Below are positions 56,101 to 63,716 of a DNA stretch of 64,000 nt, in pieces (within the stretch, counting starts at the first letter, position 1; every line of letters begins with the position of its first letter). The translations under genes and the position numbers were made by a program. This DNA comes from Carboxylicivirga linearis (GTDB lineage: Bacteria; Bacteroidota; Bacteroidia; Bacteroidales; Marinilabiliaceae): positions 124,001 through 188,000 of the forward strand of contig NZ_JAGUCO010000006.1 in assembly GCF_018271995.1 (NCBI RefSeq), in the 5' to 3' direction. Under the pieces are notes generated by a model, which saw only the letters and a program-made list of their open reading frames with translations, did not search any database and was not told where the DNA came from.

Positions 56101-57511
56101 CCCTGTTTTACTGACCGCAGGAGCTGCTGCCATGGGTTTTCTTCCAATGGCTATATCAACAGGTGCGGGAGCCGAAGTGCAGCGTCCGTTAGCAACAGTG
56201 GTAATTGGCGGGCTCATTACCTCTACCTTGCTGACTCTGATTGCTCTTCCGTTGTTATTCGAAATATTTTATAATGTAGTCAGGATTCAGATCTTTCCGT
56301 TTAAAGTAATCCGATCAAAAGGTACTGCTGTTATTATAAGCTTTATGTTGCTTTCATCTCCATCGTTATTTGCACAAAAGCAAGAGCTAAATCTTAATCA
56401 GATTATTGAAATTGCTGTCAATAATAATAAGCAAATAAAAGCCAGCGAACTGGAAGTGGAAAAAGCCAATGTAATGAAAAGAACAGCTTTCTCGCCGGAT
56501 AAAACAACCGTTGCCTACAGTACCGACGAGAATAATATTGCCGAGAACGGTCATCCTTTAAAAGTTTGGGGTGTTGAGCAACGTATTGATTTTCCCGGTT
56601 TGTATGTGTCGCAAGGAGAAATGCGAAAGCTTGAAATAGATATTGCCGAAACGGAAATGTTAATTCAAAAAAACACCTTACAAAAAGAAGTATCCCTACT
56701 TTATTACGAGCTTCAAATGTTGTATAGTCAAATGAATATATACAAGCAACTGGATTCGGTTTTGATAAAGCTGGAACGGTTTAATGAACGACGGTTTGAA
56801 GTAAAGGATATCAGCAAACTGGATTTACTAAACATCAAAGCAAAAAAGAACCGAGTGATGGTGGCTGAAAATAACCTTAACCTATCCATTGAGAATACCT
56901 TCAAACGCTTAAAGGTTGTGATGAATTACAAGGAAGATTTTACGGTCCCTAAATCATCAGAGTTAGTCTTGTCAACCTCATCAGTTAGTGACTCTCTTTT
57001 GCTTTTTAAATGGTTTGATCTGCAAAATCAACATGCCGAATCACTGGTGAAGGTGGAAAAGAATAAAATGCTGCCAGATATCACATTCAACTATTTCATA
57101 GGATCAAATGCATACGAAAATGCTCAAAACTACCAGGGTTTTGAAGTTGGTTTGGCCATTCCCCTGTTCTTTGGAAATCATTCTGCCAATATTAAGGCAG
57201 CCAGATTAACAGGACAATCGCAATCGTTACAATTCTCAAATCAAATGGATATGATCAAAAATGATTTGGAGAAAATGAATGCCGAACAAAAAAGGTATGC
57301 CAATCTGATTGACAATTATAACGAAATTGAAAAACCTCTGGCTGATGAAATGATGCGTACGGCAATGAAAGCATATCAATTGGGCGGCGTCAGTTTTTTT
57401 GAGCTATCTAATAATTTTGAAGAAGCCATTAATATTCAAATGCGCTACTTCGAAAATGTATTTAACTATAACCGAATAAGTCTTGAAATGAAATACTATA
57501 CTAACTTTTAA
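53168..57511 (+). CDS. CzcA/CusA-family heavy-metal RND pump fused to a TolC-like outer membrane factor
   Basis: 1447 residues. Residues 1-1035 are a complete RND transporter with twelve membrane segments, two periplasmic loops and the proton-relay motif in TM4 'LDFGIIIDGAVIIVE', with Asp400, Asp406 and Glu413 matching the DFG...DG...E pattern of divalent-cation (Czc/Cnr type) pumps rather than the copper/silver type. At about 1052-1075 there is a second signal-peptide-like segment ending 'SLFAQ', and residues 1076-1447 are a TolC/CzcC-type outer membrane efflux protein. This fusion is known in Bacteroidota. The adaptor gene follows after 4 bases. I chose the ATG at 53168 over the GTG just before it. 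Substrate: Zn, Co, Cd or Ni most likely. Confidence 0.92.
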   Translation: MLEKIIDFSVKNKLIVILFTLTVVGFGLFSVYKIPVGTVPDITNNQVQVITTSGNLSTQEIEQFITAPIEMEMANLPGVEEIRSVSKFGISLVTVVFEDKLGTYLPRQLIAEKIKTASESIPEAYGAPEMGPISTGLGEIYQYILDVKPGFEDRYTPMDLRTIQDWIVKRRLSGINGVVEVNSWGGYLKQYEVAVNPSLLKSMELTLLEVFNALESNNSISGGAYIEKTNQSYFIRGDGQVKSISDIENIVIKNKAGHPVLIKDVAKVQFGYANRFGAITANGKGETILGQIMMLKNANSKEVIQAVHNRVEEIQSGLPEGVFINPILERGELIGKTSTTVAENLILGAIIVLFTVILLLGNWRSALVIASMIPLALFFTISMMYIFGIDANLMSLGALDFGIIIDGAVIIVEYIALKMNLLTKQSSDNDERQKQMDRIANEGASKMMKSAIFGQVIILIVFIPILSLQGVEGKMFHPMALAFSFAIIGAMIMGLTWLPVASSLFLKPVDENKKTISKWIMQKLHIAYTPSIEWACRNKRIVLGLAILSLIATGIIFTRIGGEFVPTLDEGDFVIQPVLKTGTSLTKTVETTTRMEQILIKEFPDEVDQIVSRIGAAEVPTDPMSMEEIDMIIKLKPKGDWKAADNKEELAEKFKEALSIIPGIEYEFTQPIEMRFNELITGVRSDIAIKIYGEDLDYINEKANEIKKLIADVPGAGDIILEKTTGLPQIKVDYKRDKIAYYGVDIKTLNSYLSTAFGGQIAGVVFEGEKRFDMVVRLQNQNRTDITDIRQLMVPVSSGHQVPLAELANIEYTKGPAKISRENTRRRVVVAVNVRNRDLQSVIEDIQVLINQKIKLSPGNFIEYGGQFENLQNATNRLMLAVPVSLLLIFIFLHFAFKSLKDAIMIFTAIPLATVGGVFLLWLRGMPFSVSAGVGFIALFGIAVLNGIVLIEHLKELQHKNGGNIRGIIVKGTKDRLRPVLLTAGAAAMGFLPMAISTGAGAEVQRPLATVVIGGLITSTLLTLIALPLLFEIFYNVVRIQIFPFKVIRSKGTAVIISFMLLSSPSLFAQKQELNLNQIIEIAVNNNKQIKASELEVEKANVMKRTAFSPDKTTVAYSTDENNIAENGHPLKVWGVEQRIDFPGLYVSQGEMRKLEIDIAETEMLIQKNTLQKEVSLLYYELQMLYSQMNIYKQLDSVLIKLERFNERRFEVKDISKLDLLNIKAKKNRVMVAENNLNLSIENTFKRLKVVMNYKEDFTVPKSSELVLSTSSVSDSLLLFKWFDLQNQHAESLVKVEKNKMLPDITFNYFIGSNAYENAQNYQGFEVGLAIPLFFGNHSANIKAARLTGQSQSLQFSNQMDMIKNDLEKMNAEQKRYANLIDNYNEIEKPLADEMMRTAMKAYQLGGVSFFELSNNFEEAINIQMRYFENVFNYNRISLEMKYYTNF

Positions 57512-57515
57512 TACC

Positions 57516-58619
57516 ATGAGAACAATATTATATATACTACCTTTTCTGATCCTTTTTTCATGCAGTCATAAAGCTTCAGAAGAAGAATCAACAAACAATA
57601 ATCTGATAGAGATAAGCAAGCAACAATTCGAAGCTGAACAGATGGAGTTGGGCGAAATTCAGCTTATGACTTTCCCTTCAAAACTGTACTTTACAGGTTA
57701 TATCAAACCCAACACCAACGGTTGGGCTAAAGTAGGATTACCTGTTGAAGGTATTGTTCAGCAAATTAAGGCTAATTTAGGGCAAGCCGTACAAAAAAAT
57801 GATCCTTTGTTTGTTATCGGAGGGAATCAGTTTATCGACCTTCAACAAAAATATGCAGAATCAAACGCTCGCCTTAGTCAGTTAAAAGCAGACTACAACA
57901 GAGTAAATCTGTTATACGATGAAAATATTGGAACTGAAAAAGAATATATCACTGCAAAAAGTAAGTACGAATCGGAACTGGCAAAGAATAATGCTCTTAA
58001 GATGAAACTTGAGAATATTGGATTGAATGTGAATCGCATTGCCCAGGCATCGTTGTATACTTCATACACCATTACATCACCCATCAAAGGATATATTACT
58101 AACATGGAGGCAACTATTGGCGAATACATCGATCAACAGGAAGAAATGGCATCTATTGTTGATACAGAAAAGTTGCGCTTACAAATTATCGCTTTTGAAA
58201 AAGATATCATGTCAATAAAAGTGGGGCAACAAGTGGAGTTTCATTCCAGTGGGAAAGATGAAGTAGCCTTAGCAACAATCAGCCTTGTTGGCAGAACAGT
58301 AAATTCCGAAAGCAAATCTATTGAATGTTATGCTACCATCGAACCTGAATATCTTGATAAATTTATCAATAACCAATTTGTGGAAGGAGAAATCACCTTA
58401 AGTTCCGATACAGTTGCTGCCCTTCCGACTGATGCCATTATTCAGGCAGATGACTTGAGTTATGCTCTGCTGTTAGAGAATGAAACAGACAGCAGTTACT
58501 TATTTCAGAAAGTTAATATTCAAAAAGGCAGATCAACCAAAGATTTTATCGAAGTAAAAAACAAAATAAGATCAGGAAAAATAGTTACAAAAGGAGTTTA
58601 TAATATTGTTGTAGATTAA
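57516..58619 (+). CDS. periplasmic adaptor (membrane fusion) lipoprotein of the metal RND pump
   Basis: 367 residues with lipobox 'LFSC' (Cys16). It has the HlyD/CzcB layout: a barrel-sandwich (lipoyl-like) segment with 'GWAKVGLPVEGIVQQIKANLGQ' near 68-90, a coiled-coil hairpin at about 108-165, the return 'TITSPIKGYITNMEATIGEYI' near 185-206, a beta-barrel domain and a C-terminal membrane-proximal domain. It links the inner membrane pump to the TolC-like part. It begins 4 bases after the pump-TolC fusion gene, so pump, outer channel and adaptor come from one two-gene operon. Confidence 0.92.
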   Translation: MRTILYILPFLILFSCSHKASEEESTNNNLIEISKQQFEAEQMELGEIQLMTFPSKLYFTGYIKPNTNGWAKVGLPVEGIVQQIKANLGQAVQKNDPLFVIGGNQFIDLQQKYAESNARLSQLKADYNRVNLLYDENIGTEKEYITAKSKYESELAKNNALKMKLENIGLNVNRIAQASLYTSYTITSPIKGYITNMEATIGEYIDQQEEMASIVDTEKLRLQIIAFEKDIMSIKVGQQVEFHSSGKDEVALATISLVGRTVNSESKSIECYATIEPEYLDKFINNQFVEGEITLSSDTVAALPTDAIIQADDLSYALLLENETDSSYLFQKVNIQKGRSTKDFIEVKNKIRSGKIVTKGVYNIVVD

Positions 58620-58648
58620 TAACCTGATTTCCACTAAAACTTTTAGGC

Positions 58649-59113
58649 TCAGAACTCAACATCAATATCAAGTTGACGATTTTCTTCCAGCGCTTTTTTA
58701 TCGAGTTGATTACCAATAAATAACCCAATAATTAAACCAGAAGGAATTCCCAAACCAAGATAAACCATTTTACCCATAACATAACCGATGATAGCTCCGA
58801 GAGGAATTCCAATAAGAATCATCCCCATGATGAGCCATCGAGTTCGGTAAAAACTGCGAGGTACAATTTTAAGTTTTCGTTCCAGCAATTTTACAATGAA
58901 GTACAGTGATTTATTTACTATTCGCTGTAGTTCTTTGTTTGAACCGGCAAACAAGTTGATCTCTTCGATTCTTTCGTTTATTCTAGCACTAATATCTTCA
59001 GGAATATTTTTTTTCTTAACTTCATTAAGCAGTCGTCGAAAGTATATAAAACGCTTTCTGAGCCTAACATTTCGCTTTATATCCGGTTTATCAGTAAGTT
59101 CTAATATCTCCAT
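58649..59113 (-). CDS. small membrane protein of unknown function
   Basis: 154 residues. The first 75 are charged helices, and two membrane segments follow near 92-113 and 116-135. The second contains Gly-rich helix contacts ('GLGIPSGLIIGLFIGNQLD'). No signal peptide and no known family. Its 3' end is 29 bases from the end of the adaptor gene on the other strand, with no terminator visible between them. The Gly-zipper hairpin could allow oligomer formation. Confidence 0.6.
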   Translation of the reverse strand: MEILELTDKPDIKRNVRLRKRFIYFRRLLNEVKKKNIPEDISARINERIEEINLFAGSNKELQRIVNKSLYFIVKLLERKLKIVPRSFYRTRWLIMGMILIGIPLGAIIGYVMGKMVYLGLGIPSGLIIGLFIGNQLDKKALEENRQLDIDVEF

Positions 59114-59314
59114 AATTTTTCAGATTAAAAGCACAAACTATCTTACACTGCTAAATCTCTAACTATTAGTCAATATACCACATTAAGTTCACAAATTAAA
59201 ATATACGATCAACCAGTTACTTAAAAAAAAAATATTGATTTATACAGAAACAATCTACATATCAGATAGCCCTTACATCTTTAATAAAAATGTTGTAATT
59301 TGAGTAAGGTTGAT

Positions 59315-61204
59315 ATGGAGACGGGAAACATGCCGGAAGATAAATTTCTGAAAAAAGTAAAAGAGATTATACTTGCTCATCTGGAAGATGATTCTTTTGG
59401 AGTAGCTAATCTTGCCCGTGAAATGGGTTTAAGTCGTTCTCAGCTATTTCGTAAGTTAAAATCATGCAGTAATTATTCGGCCAATCAGCTCATCAGAAAT
59501 ATTCGCTTAGCCGAGGCTTGTAAACTAATTGAAGAAGATACTTATACTGTCTCAGAAGTAGCCTATAAAGTTGGTTTTAGTAGCCCATCTTATTTTAATA
59601 AATGCTTTCACGATCAGTACGGTTGTGCTCCCAGTGATTATCTGAAAACCAAAACAGAGCAAGCTGTACCTGTTGAAAAAACGCTTCAAAGAAGCTTAAG
59701 ACCGGTATTAAAAATAGTTATACCGGCAGTGATGGTATTATCGGTTATTTTGCTCTTATCCCTCATCCGCAACAATAGCAATACATCCGTAAATGCAGCA
59801 TCTGTCAGCGAGCATTCCATTGCTGTAATGCCTCTGTTGGATCTATCGGAAAATAAACAGCGTGAACACATTGCCGTTGGACTAACTGATGCAATTATAC
59901 TGGAATTATCAAGAATTAAAAACCTACGTGTAATTTCAAGGGGTTCAGCCATGCTGTTTCAGGATTCGGTTTTACCTTATTCAAATATTGCTGCACAACT
60001 GGGAGTAAATCTATTGTTAGAAGGTTCCATTGTGTATAACGATGATAGTATGCGTGTCACCGTTCAGCTGATTGAACCATTCCCGGAAGAAAAACACCTG
60101 TGGGCGAATAAATATGAAGAAAGTTCGCTCAACATCATTCATCTTTCTAATGATATTTCAAATGCTATAGCCAATGAAATTGAATTGGTTGTTGATGACT
60201 CAAAAAAAACATCCAGTGTAAATCCGAACGTTTACGACCTATATTTAAAAGCTCACCATTTATGGCTCACTCAGAAACCACAATCTATCAGAGATGCTAT
60301 TGATTATTTACAACAGTCAATGGCCATCGACTCTGGTTATGCCCCGGCATACAGTTTATTGGCCGAATGCTATATTAGCCTGAATAAATTTATCCGCAAT
60401 AACGATGAAAAGCTTAAAAACAGGCAAAACGGGAGAGCTGCCATTGATAAGGCCTTGAACAAAGCTATTGAAATAGACGGATCGTTGGCTGAAGCCTACA
60501 TTACCAAAGGCAATATATTGGGTAAGTTCGATTATAACTGGGAAGGTATGAAAACCATGGTTGAAAAAGGTTTAAAATTAAATCCTAATAAATCAACCGG
60601 TTACATAGCTCTTTACTACTACTATTTGGTAAAAGGTGAATTGGATAAGTGTATTGCAATGGCTCATAAAGCCGAAGAATTAGATCCATTAAATCCACGA
60701 ACTTTAAATACAGTTGCCAATGCATACGTATTAGCGGGACGTTACTCTGAGGCCATAGAACAATATCAGGATGTTATTAAAATGTTCAGCGACTACGGAT
60801 TCGCCTGGGACGGACTTGGATATGCTTACTATATGATGGGAGATACAACCAATGCTATAGAAGCGTGGAGCGAATTACATCGTATTATTGGCAATACTGA
60901 GCTGGTGAAATACTATCAAACAGAATCATTTAAAAAAAGCATTCGTTTCTGGCTGGATAAAACAACCACCGGCGAAAAAATGTATTGCTCTAATCCTTCC
61001 ATAATAGCCATGGTTCATCTGTTTGTTGATGACCCAGAAGGAGCAATGGATTATATTGAATTCGCTTACAAGTACAAACATCTCGATTTGCCTTTTATGA
61101 TTATCAAACCTAATTTCAGAAAGTTATATAACCATCCTGGGTTTAATGAGATCGCAAAAAAAGTAGGTGTCAACCTCAACAATTATAAGAAGATGAATAT
61201 TTGA
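59315..61204 (+). CDS. AraC-type HTH fused to membrane segment, TolB-like domain and TPR repeats
   Basis: 629 residues from the ATG at 59315, which has AAGG at a fair distance upstream; a TTG 15 bases earlier is possible. An AraC-type double HTH (about 10-100, 'NLAREMGLSRSQLFRKLKS' and 'VSEVAYKVGFSSPSYFNKCF') comes first. One membrane segment follows (about 117-140), then a periplasmic TolB-like/FlgO-like domain (about 150-290, 'SIAVMPLLDLS', 'LLLEGSIVYNDDSMRVTVQL') and TPR repeats to the end. The DNA-binding part is in the cytoplasm and the sensor outside, as in CadC-like one-component regulators. The target genes are unknown; the lipoprotein gene just downstream is one candidate. Confidence 0.87.
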   Translation: METGNMPEDKFLKKVKEIILAHLEDDSFGVANLAREMGLSRSQLFRKLKSCSNYSANQLIRNIRLAEACKLIEEDTYTVSEVAYKVGFSSPSYFNKCFHDQYGCAPSDYLKTKTEQAVPVEKTLQRSLRPVLKIVIPAVMVLSVILLLSLIRNNSNTSVNAASVSEHSIAVMPLLDLSENKQREHIAVGLTDAIILELSRIKNLRVISRGSAMLFQDSVLPYSNIAAQLGVNLLLEGSIVYNDDSMRVTVQLIEPFPEEKHLWANKYEESSLNIIHLSNDISNAIANEIELVVDDSKKTSSVNPNVYDLYLKAHHLWLTQKPQSIRDAIDYLQQSMAIDSGYAPAYSLLAECYISLNKFIRNNDEKLKNRQNGRAAIDKALNKAIEIDGSLAEAYITKGNILGKFDYNWEGMKTMVEKGLKLNPNKSTGYIALYYYYLVKGELDKCIAMAHKAEELDPLNPRTLNTVANAYVLAGRYSEAIEQYQDVIKMFSDYGFAWDGLGYAYYMMGDTTNAIEAWSELHRIIGNTELVKYYQTESFKKSIRFWLDKTTTGEKMYCSNPSIIAMVHLFVDDPEGAMDYIEFAYKYKHLDLPFMIIKPNFRKLYNHPGFNEIAKKVGVNLNNYKKMNI

Positions 61205-61322
61205 TGCACATCGCAATAATTGTTATACAAATGAACCAATATTAGCATTGATTGCAACATAATTACTGGGTTGAGAAACACCATTCTGACGAATTTTGAT
61301 TAATACTTTAAATCAAAACGTT

Positions 61323-62003
61323 ATGAAAAAATTTAATTATTTCGCTGCTATTTTTGTGCTTTTAATGCTATTCTTCTCATGTGAAAAGTACAATTCATTC
61401 GAACCCAAACCCGATCAGGCTGAATTAAAATCAGATCATACTCCTCTTACCGGTTTTGATGAATGGGGATTTAACTACCAGGCACAATTGTTTGATGGGT
61501 ATCTGATCAACGCCCTATTTGGCGATCCTGCCTTTGCAGGAATGGAACATTATAAAACAATGGTTTACAATGGTGAAGGACCTGAGTTTTGGGAAAAAGT
61601 AATTGCGGAGTACGATTACTTTAACTATATGATGCCAGCCGGTTTGCTTGATTGCAAGATGAAAATGAAATGGAACACCTACTTATTGGGTAAGGATGGT
61701 GTATACCCCGAATCATGGGTAGATTCTGATGCCTGGATTGTGTTTCATTACAAGATGAAATCAAAAGATCAAAACTGGACACAAATAAGAAAATTGGTTG
61801 CCCGCAACAGTAGTTATGAATTAATAAATGGCTACTGGTATAATCAGGATGGTAAAGAAGTAGGAAAAGAATCCTATTATTGGCCCGACTTAATGATCAT
61901 TCAGGTTATTAATAATGGTAACAACCCATATGTACCAATGGCTATGCCCGAAGATTACAACAATCCCAACGGATCGGGCGTTGGTAAATATAAGATGAAG
62001 TAA
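61323..62003 (+). CDS. lipoprotein of unknown function
   Basis: 226 residues from the ATG at 61323. The lipobox is 'FFSC' with Cys18, followed by 'EKYNSFEP'. The mature part is compact, rich in Trp, Tyr and Gly ('GFDEWGFNYQA', 'EGPEFWEKV', 'YYWPDLMIIQVINNG'), and ends in a Pro/Asn-rich tail. I do not recognise the family. It is 118 bases after the AraC-TPR regulator on the same strand and ends in a strong terminator, so the regulator may control it. Confidence 0.65.
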   Translation: MKKFNYFAAIFVLLMLFFSCEKYNSFEPKPDQAELKSDHTPLTGFDEWGFNYQAQLFDGYLINALFGDPAFAGMEHYKTMVYNGEGPEFWEKVIAEYDYFNYMMPAGLLDCKMKMKWNTYLLGKDGVYPESWVDSDAWIVFHYKMKSKDQNWTQIRKLVARNSSYELINGYWYNQDGKEVGKESYYWPDLMIIQVINNGNNPYVPMAMPEDYNNPNGSGVGKYKMK

Positions 62004-62020
62004 ATGTATTACTCTTAGAG

Positions 62021-62048
62021 ATCTCCGGCTAATACCGGAGATTTTTTT
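62021..62048 (+). terminator. intrinsic terminator
   Basis: A perfect 8-bp stem ATCTCCGG/CCGGAGAT with a 6-base loop and seven T at 62042-62048, 18 bases after the lipoprotein stop. Confidence 0.9.
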
Positions 62049-62077
62049 ACTTTTATTCGAAAGAATAAAAAAATAAA

Positions 62078-62626
62078 ATGTTTGATAGCTTTATTCGTGA
62101 TGGAAATCCAGATGACTTACCTCTAATTCAACAAATTTCTGATACCGAGCTTGGAACCGGTTATTTCAACACCTTCAACAATAATCTTTTTTCAGAATCA
62201 AACCAAATACGAGTAATCATCCACAAAGAGGTTCTGGTTGGATTTTGCTATTCATATATAACTTCTTTCAAAGAAATCAATATAGCTTGGGAACTATCCG
62301 AAAATCAATTCGCACCCAATGACAAAGTAGGTGTTTTGAAAACTATTGCAGTAAAATACAGATTCCAAAAGCAAGGACTTGGGAATGCACTGCTTGAGGA
62401 TACCATTAATGGAATATTCCAGAATAACGCAACAGCTATTTTTACCTCCCTTTGGAATAATCCAGATAAGGAATCTAATATTAATTTAATGATTAAGAAT
62501 GGATTTAGGTGGCAAAAAACCATACCTAACTACTGGACATCCGACAGTATTATAAAAAGTTATCATTGTCCGGCATGTGGATATCCATGTAAATGCTCAG
62601 CAACTATTTACCTCAAATTACACTAG
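62078..62626 (+). CDS. GNAT-family N-acetyltransferase with C-terminal Cys cluster
   Basis: 182 residues. The GNAT fold runs from 'IRDGNPDDLPLIQQI' to about 150, with the acetyl-CoA binding motif A 'VKYRFQKQGLGNALLED' (93-108, Q/R-x-x-G-x-G/A) and motif B 'NINLMIKNGFRWQKT'. The C-terminal end adds Cys164, Cys167, Cys171 and Cys173 ('CPACGYPCKC'), an arrangement that could bind a zinc ion. The acceptor substrate is unknown. The terminator just upstream and a short AT-rich gap indicate its own promoter. Confidence 0.85.
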   Translation: MFDSFIRDGNPDDLPLIQQISDTELGTGYFNTFNNNLFSESNQIRVIIHKEVLVGFCYSYITSFKEINIAWELSENQFAPNDKVGVLKTIAVKYRFQKQGLGNALLEDTINGIFQNNATAIFTSLWNNPDKESNINLMIKNGFRWQKTIPNYWTSDSIIKSYHCPACGYPCKCSATIYLKLH

Positions 62627-62667
62627 CTCTTTCTTTCAACCATTGTACACTTATAAACAATAATATC

Positions 62668-62769
62668 TCAATGGTGTCTATGAGATCTATGATCTTGATT
62701 TCTCAAGTAGAAGAAAGCAAATAGTATTCCAAATAAAACGACTCCTGTAAAAATATAAAATGCTACCAT
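62668..62769 (-). CDS. possible 33-residue single-span membrane protein
   Basis: From ATG at 62769: one hydrophobic segment of about 20 residues ('FYIFTGVVLFGILFAFFYL') and a polar His/Arg-rich tail ('RSHRHH'). The frame opens 27 codons further upstream, but that part is not protein-like. No strong ribosome-binding site. It may be real, or chance in AT-rich sequence. Confidence 0.3.
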   Translation of the reverse strand: MVAFYIFTGVVLFGILFAFFYLRNQDHRSHRHH

Positions 62770-62997
62770 GATTACTATTTTTAAGATGAAACATCTGTTA
62801 AAACGGGTATCATCACTAATATAATACCATTGATACCAAAGAACAATCATTCAAACATTATCACTACAATGTCATGCATAAAAAACACAATCTCTTCTAC
62901 AAAAATACAAATTATGCAAGGTGATGTAAATAGTTGCTTCTGCTAGTATTATGGAGCTTTAACAATAGATGTGCAGCTTATCAATAATCCTTGATAT

Positions 62998-63639
62998 CTA
63001 CTTCCAGCTTCGTCTTATATTTAAGTAAGTAATGTACGATACCACAGCCAACCATATAATGGCCCAGCCCAACTGAGGTAAAATGGGGAGCAATGAAGTA
63101 AAATGAGCCAAATCGGATGAAGGACCACCGTTAAAATCGAGAATAATATAAAACAAAGTGGTGGCTCCAATAGCTAATAATGAATATACCTGAACACTTT
63201 TCTTAGCCTTCGAAAGCCAGTAGAATAGTCCGGCAAATACAATTAATAATATGGTTGATCCAAGGGAGTTAAACCAAACAATACCACTGAATATCAAGAC
63301 AAGCATTATCAAATACAAAATCCATATGATATATTTTTCTTTGTATAAAGCCACAAATAATAATAAATTTCCCCAAATGGCACTTCCGATGTATCCTCCT
63401 GGAATGACCAGCAAAGACAAACCACCAGCGACCATAGCATAGCCCGACCCATTATTGTTAATCTGAATACCGTGTACGCTACCTCCGGTAATCAGAGCAA
63501 ATAAAGCATGACCGGTTTCGTGAAAAATAGTAACCAATAAAGTAATAGGATAAACTACTAATGCTCCGTAAGGTATATAATTAACAAGCACCCAATAAAG
63601 TAGAATAGAAGCAATGATAAATAGAAGTTTCTTTGTCAT
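62998..63639 (-). CDS. M50B-like membrane metalloprotease
   Basis: 213 residues with six or so membrane segments. The zinc-binding motif 'HETGH' (His40, Glu41, His44) is in the second segment, and a later 'GPSSDLAHF' (Asp176) is well placed as third ligand, as in the peptidase M50B-like family. Family members of this size cut substrates within or near the membrane or act as chaperone-like proteins. The substrate is not known. A MarR-family gene lies upstream on the same strand with a gap of 77 bases, so co-regulation is possible. Confidence 0.8.
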   Translation of the reverse strand: MTKKLLFIIASILLYWVLVNYIPYGALVVYPITLLVTIFHETGHALFALITGGSVHGIQINNNGSGYAMVAGGLSLLVIPGGYIGSAIWGNLLLFVALYKEKYIIWILYLIMLVLIFSGIVWFNSLGSTILLIVFAGLFYWLSKAKKSVQVYSLLAIGATTLFYIILDFNGGPSSDLAHFTSLLPILPQLGWAIIWLAVVSYITYLNIRRSWK

Positions 63640-63716
63640 ATCAGTTAGTTATTCGCATTGATGAAAATACTATTCCTTCAATAAAATTCCTAACTAATAT
63701 AATATCATAGCTTGCT

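Noticed and set aside
53168-57511. Calling the RND pump a copper/silver CusA
   Set aside because: The TM4 motif is DFG...DGAV...E, which is the divalent-cation type, so a Cus name would be misleading.
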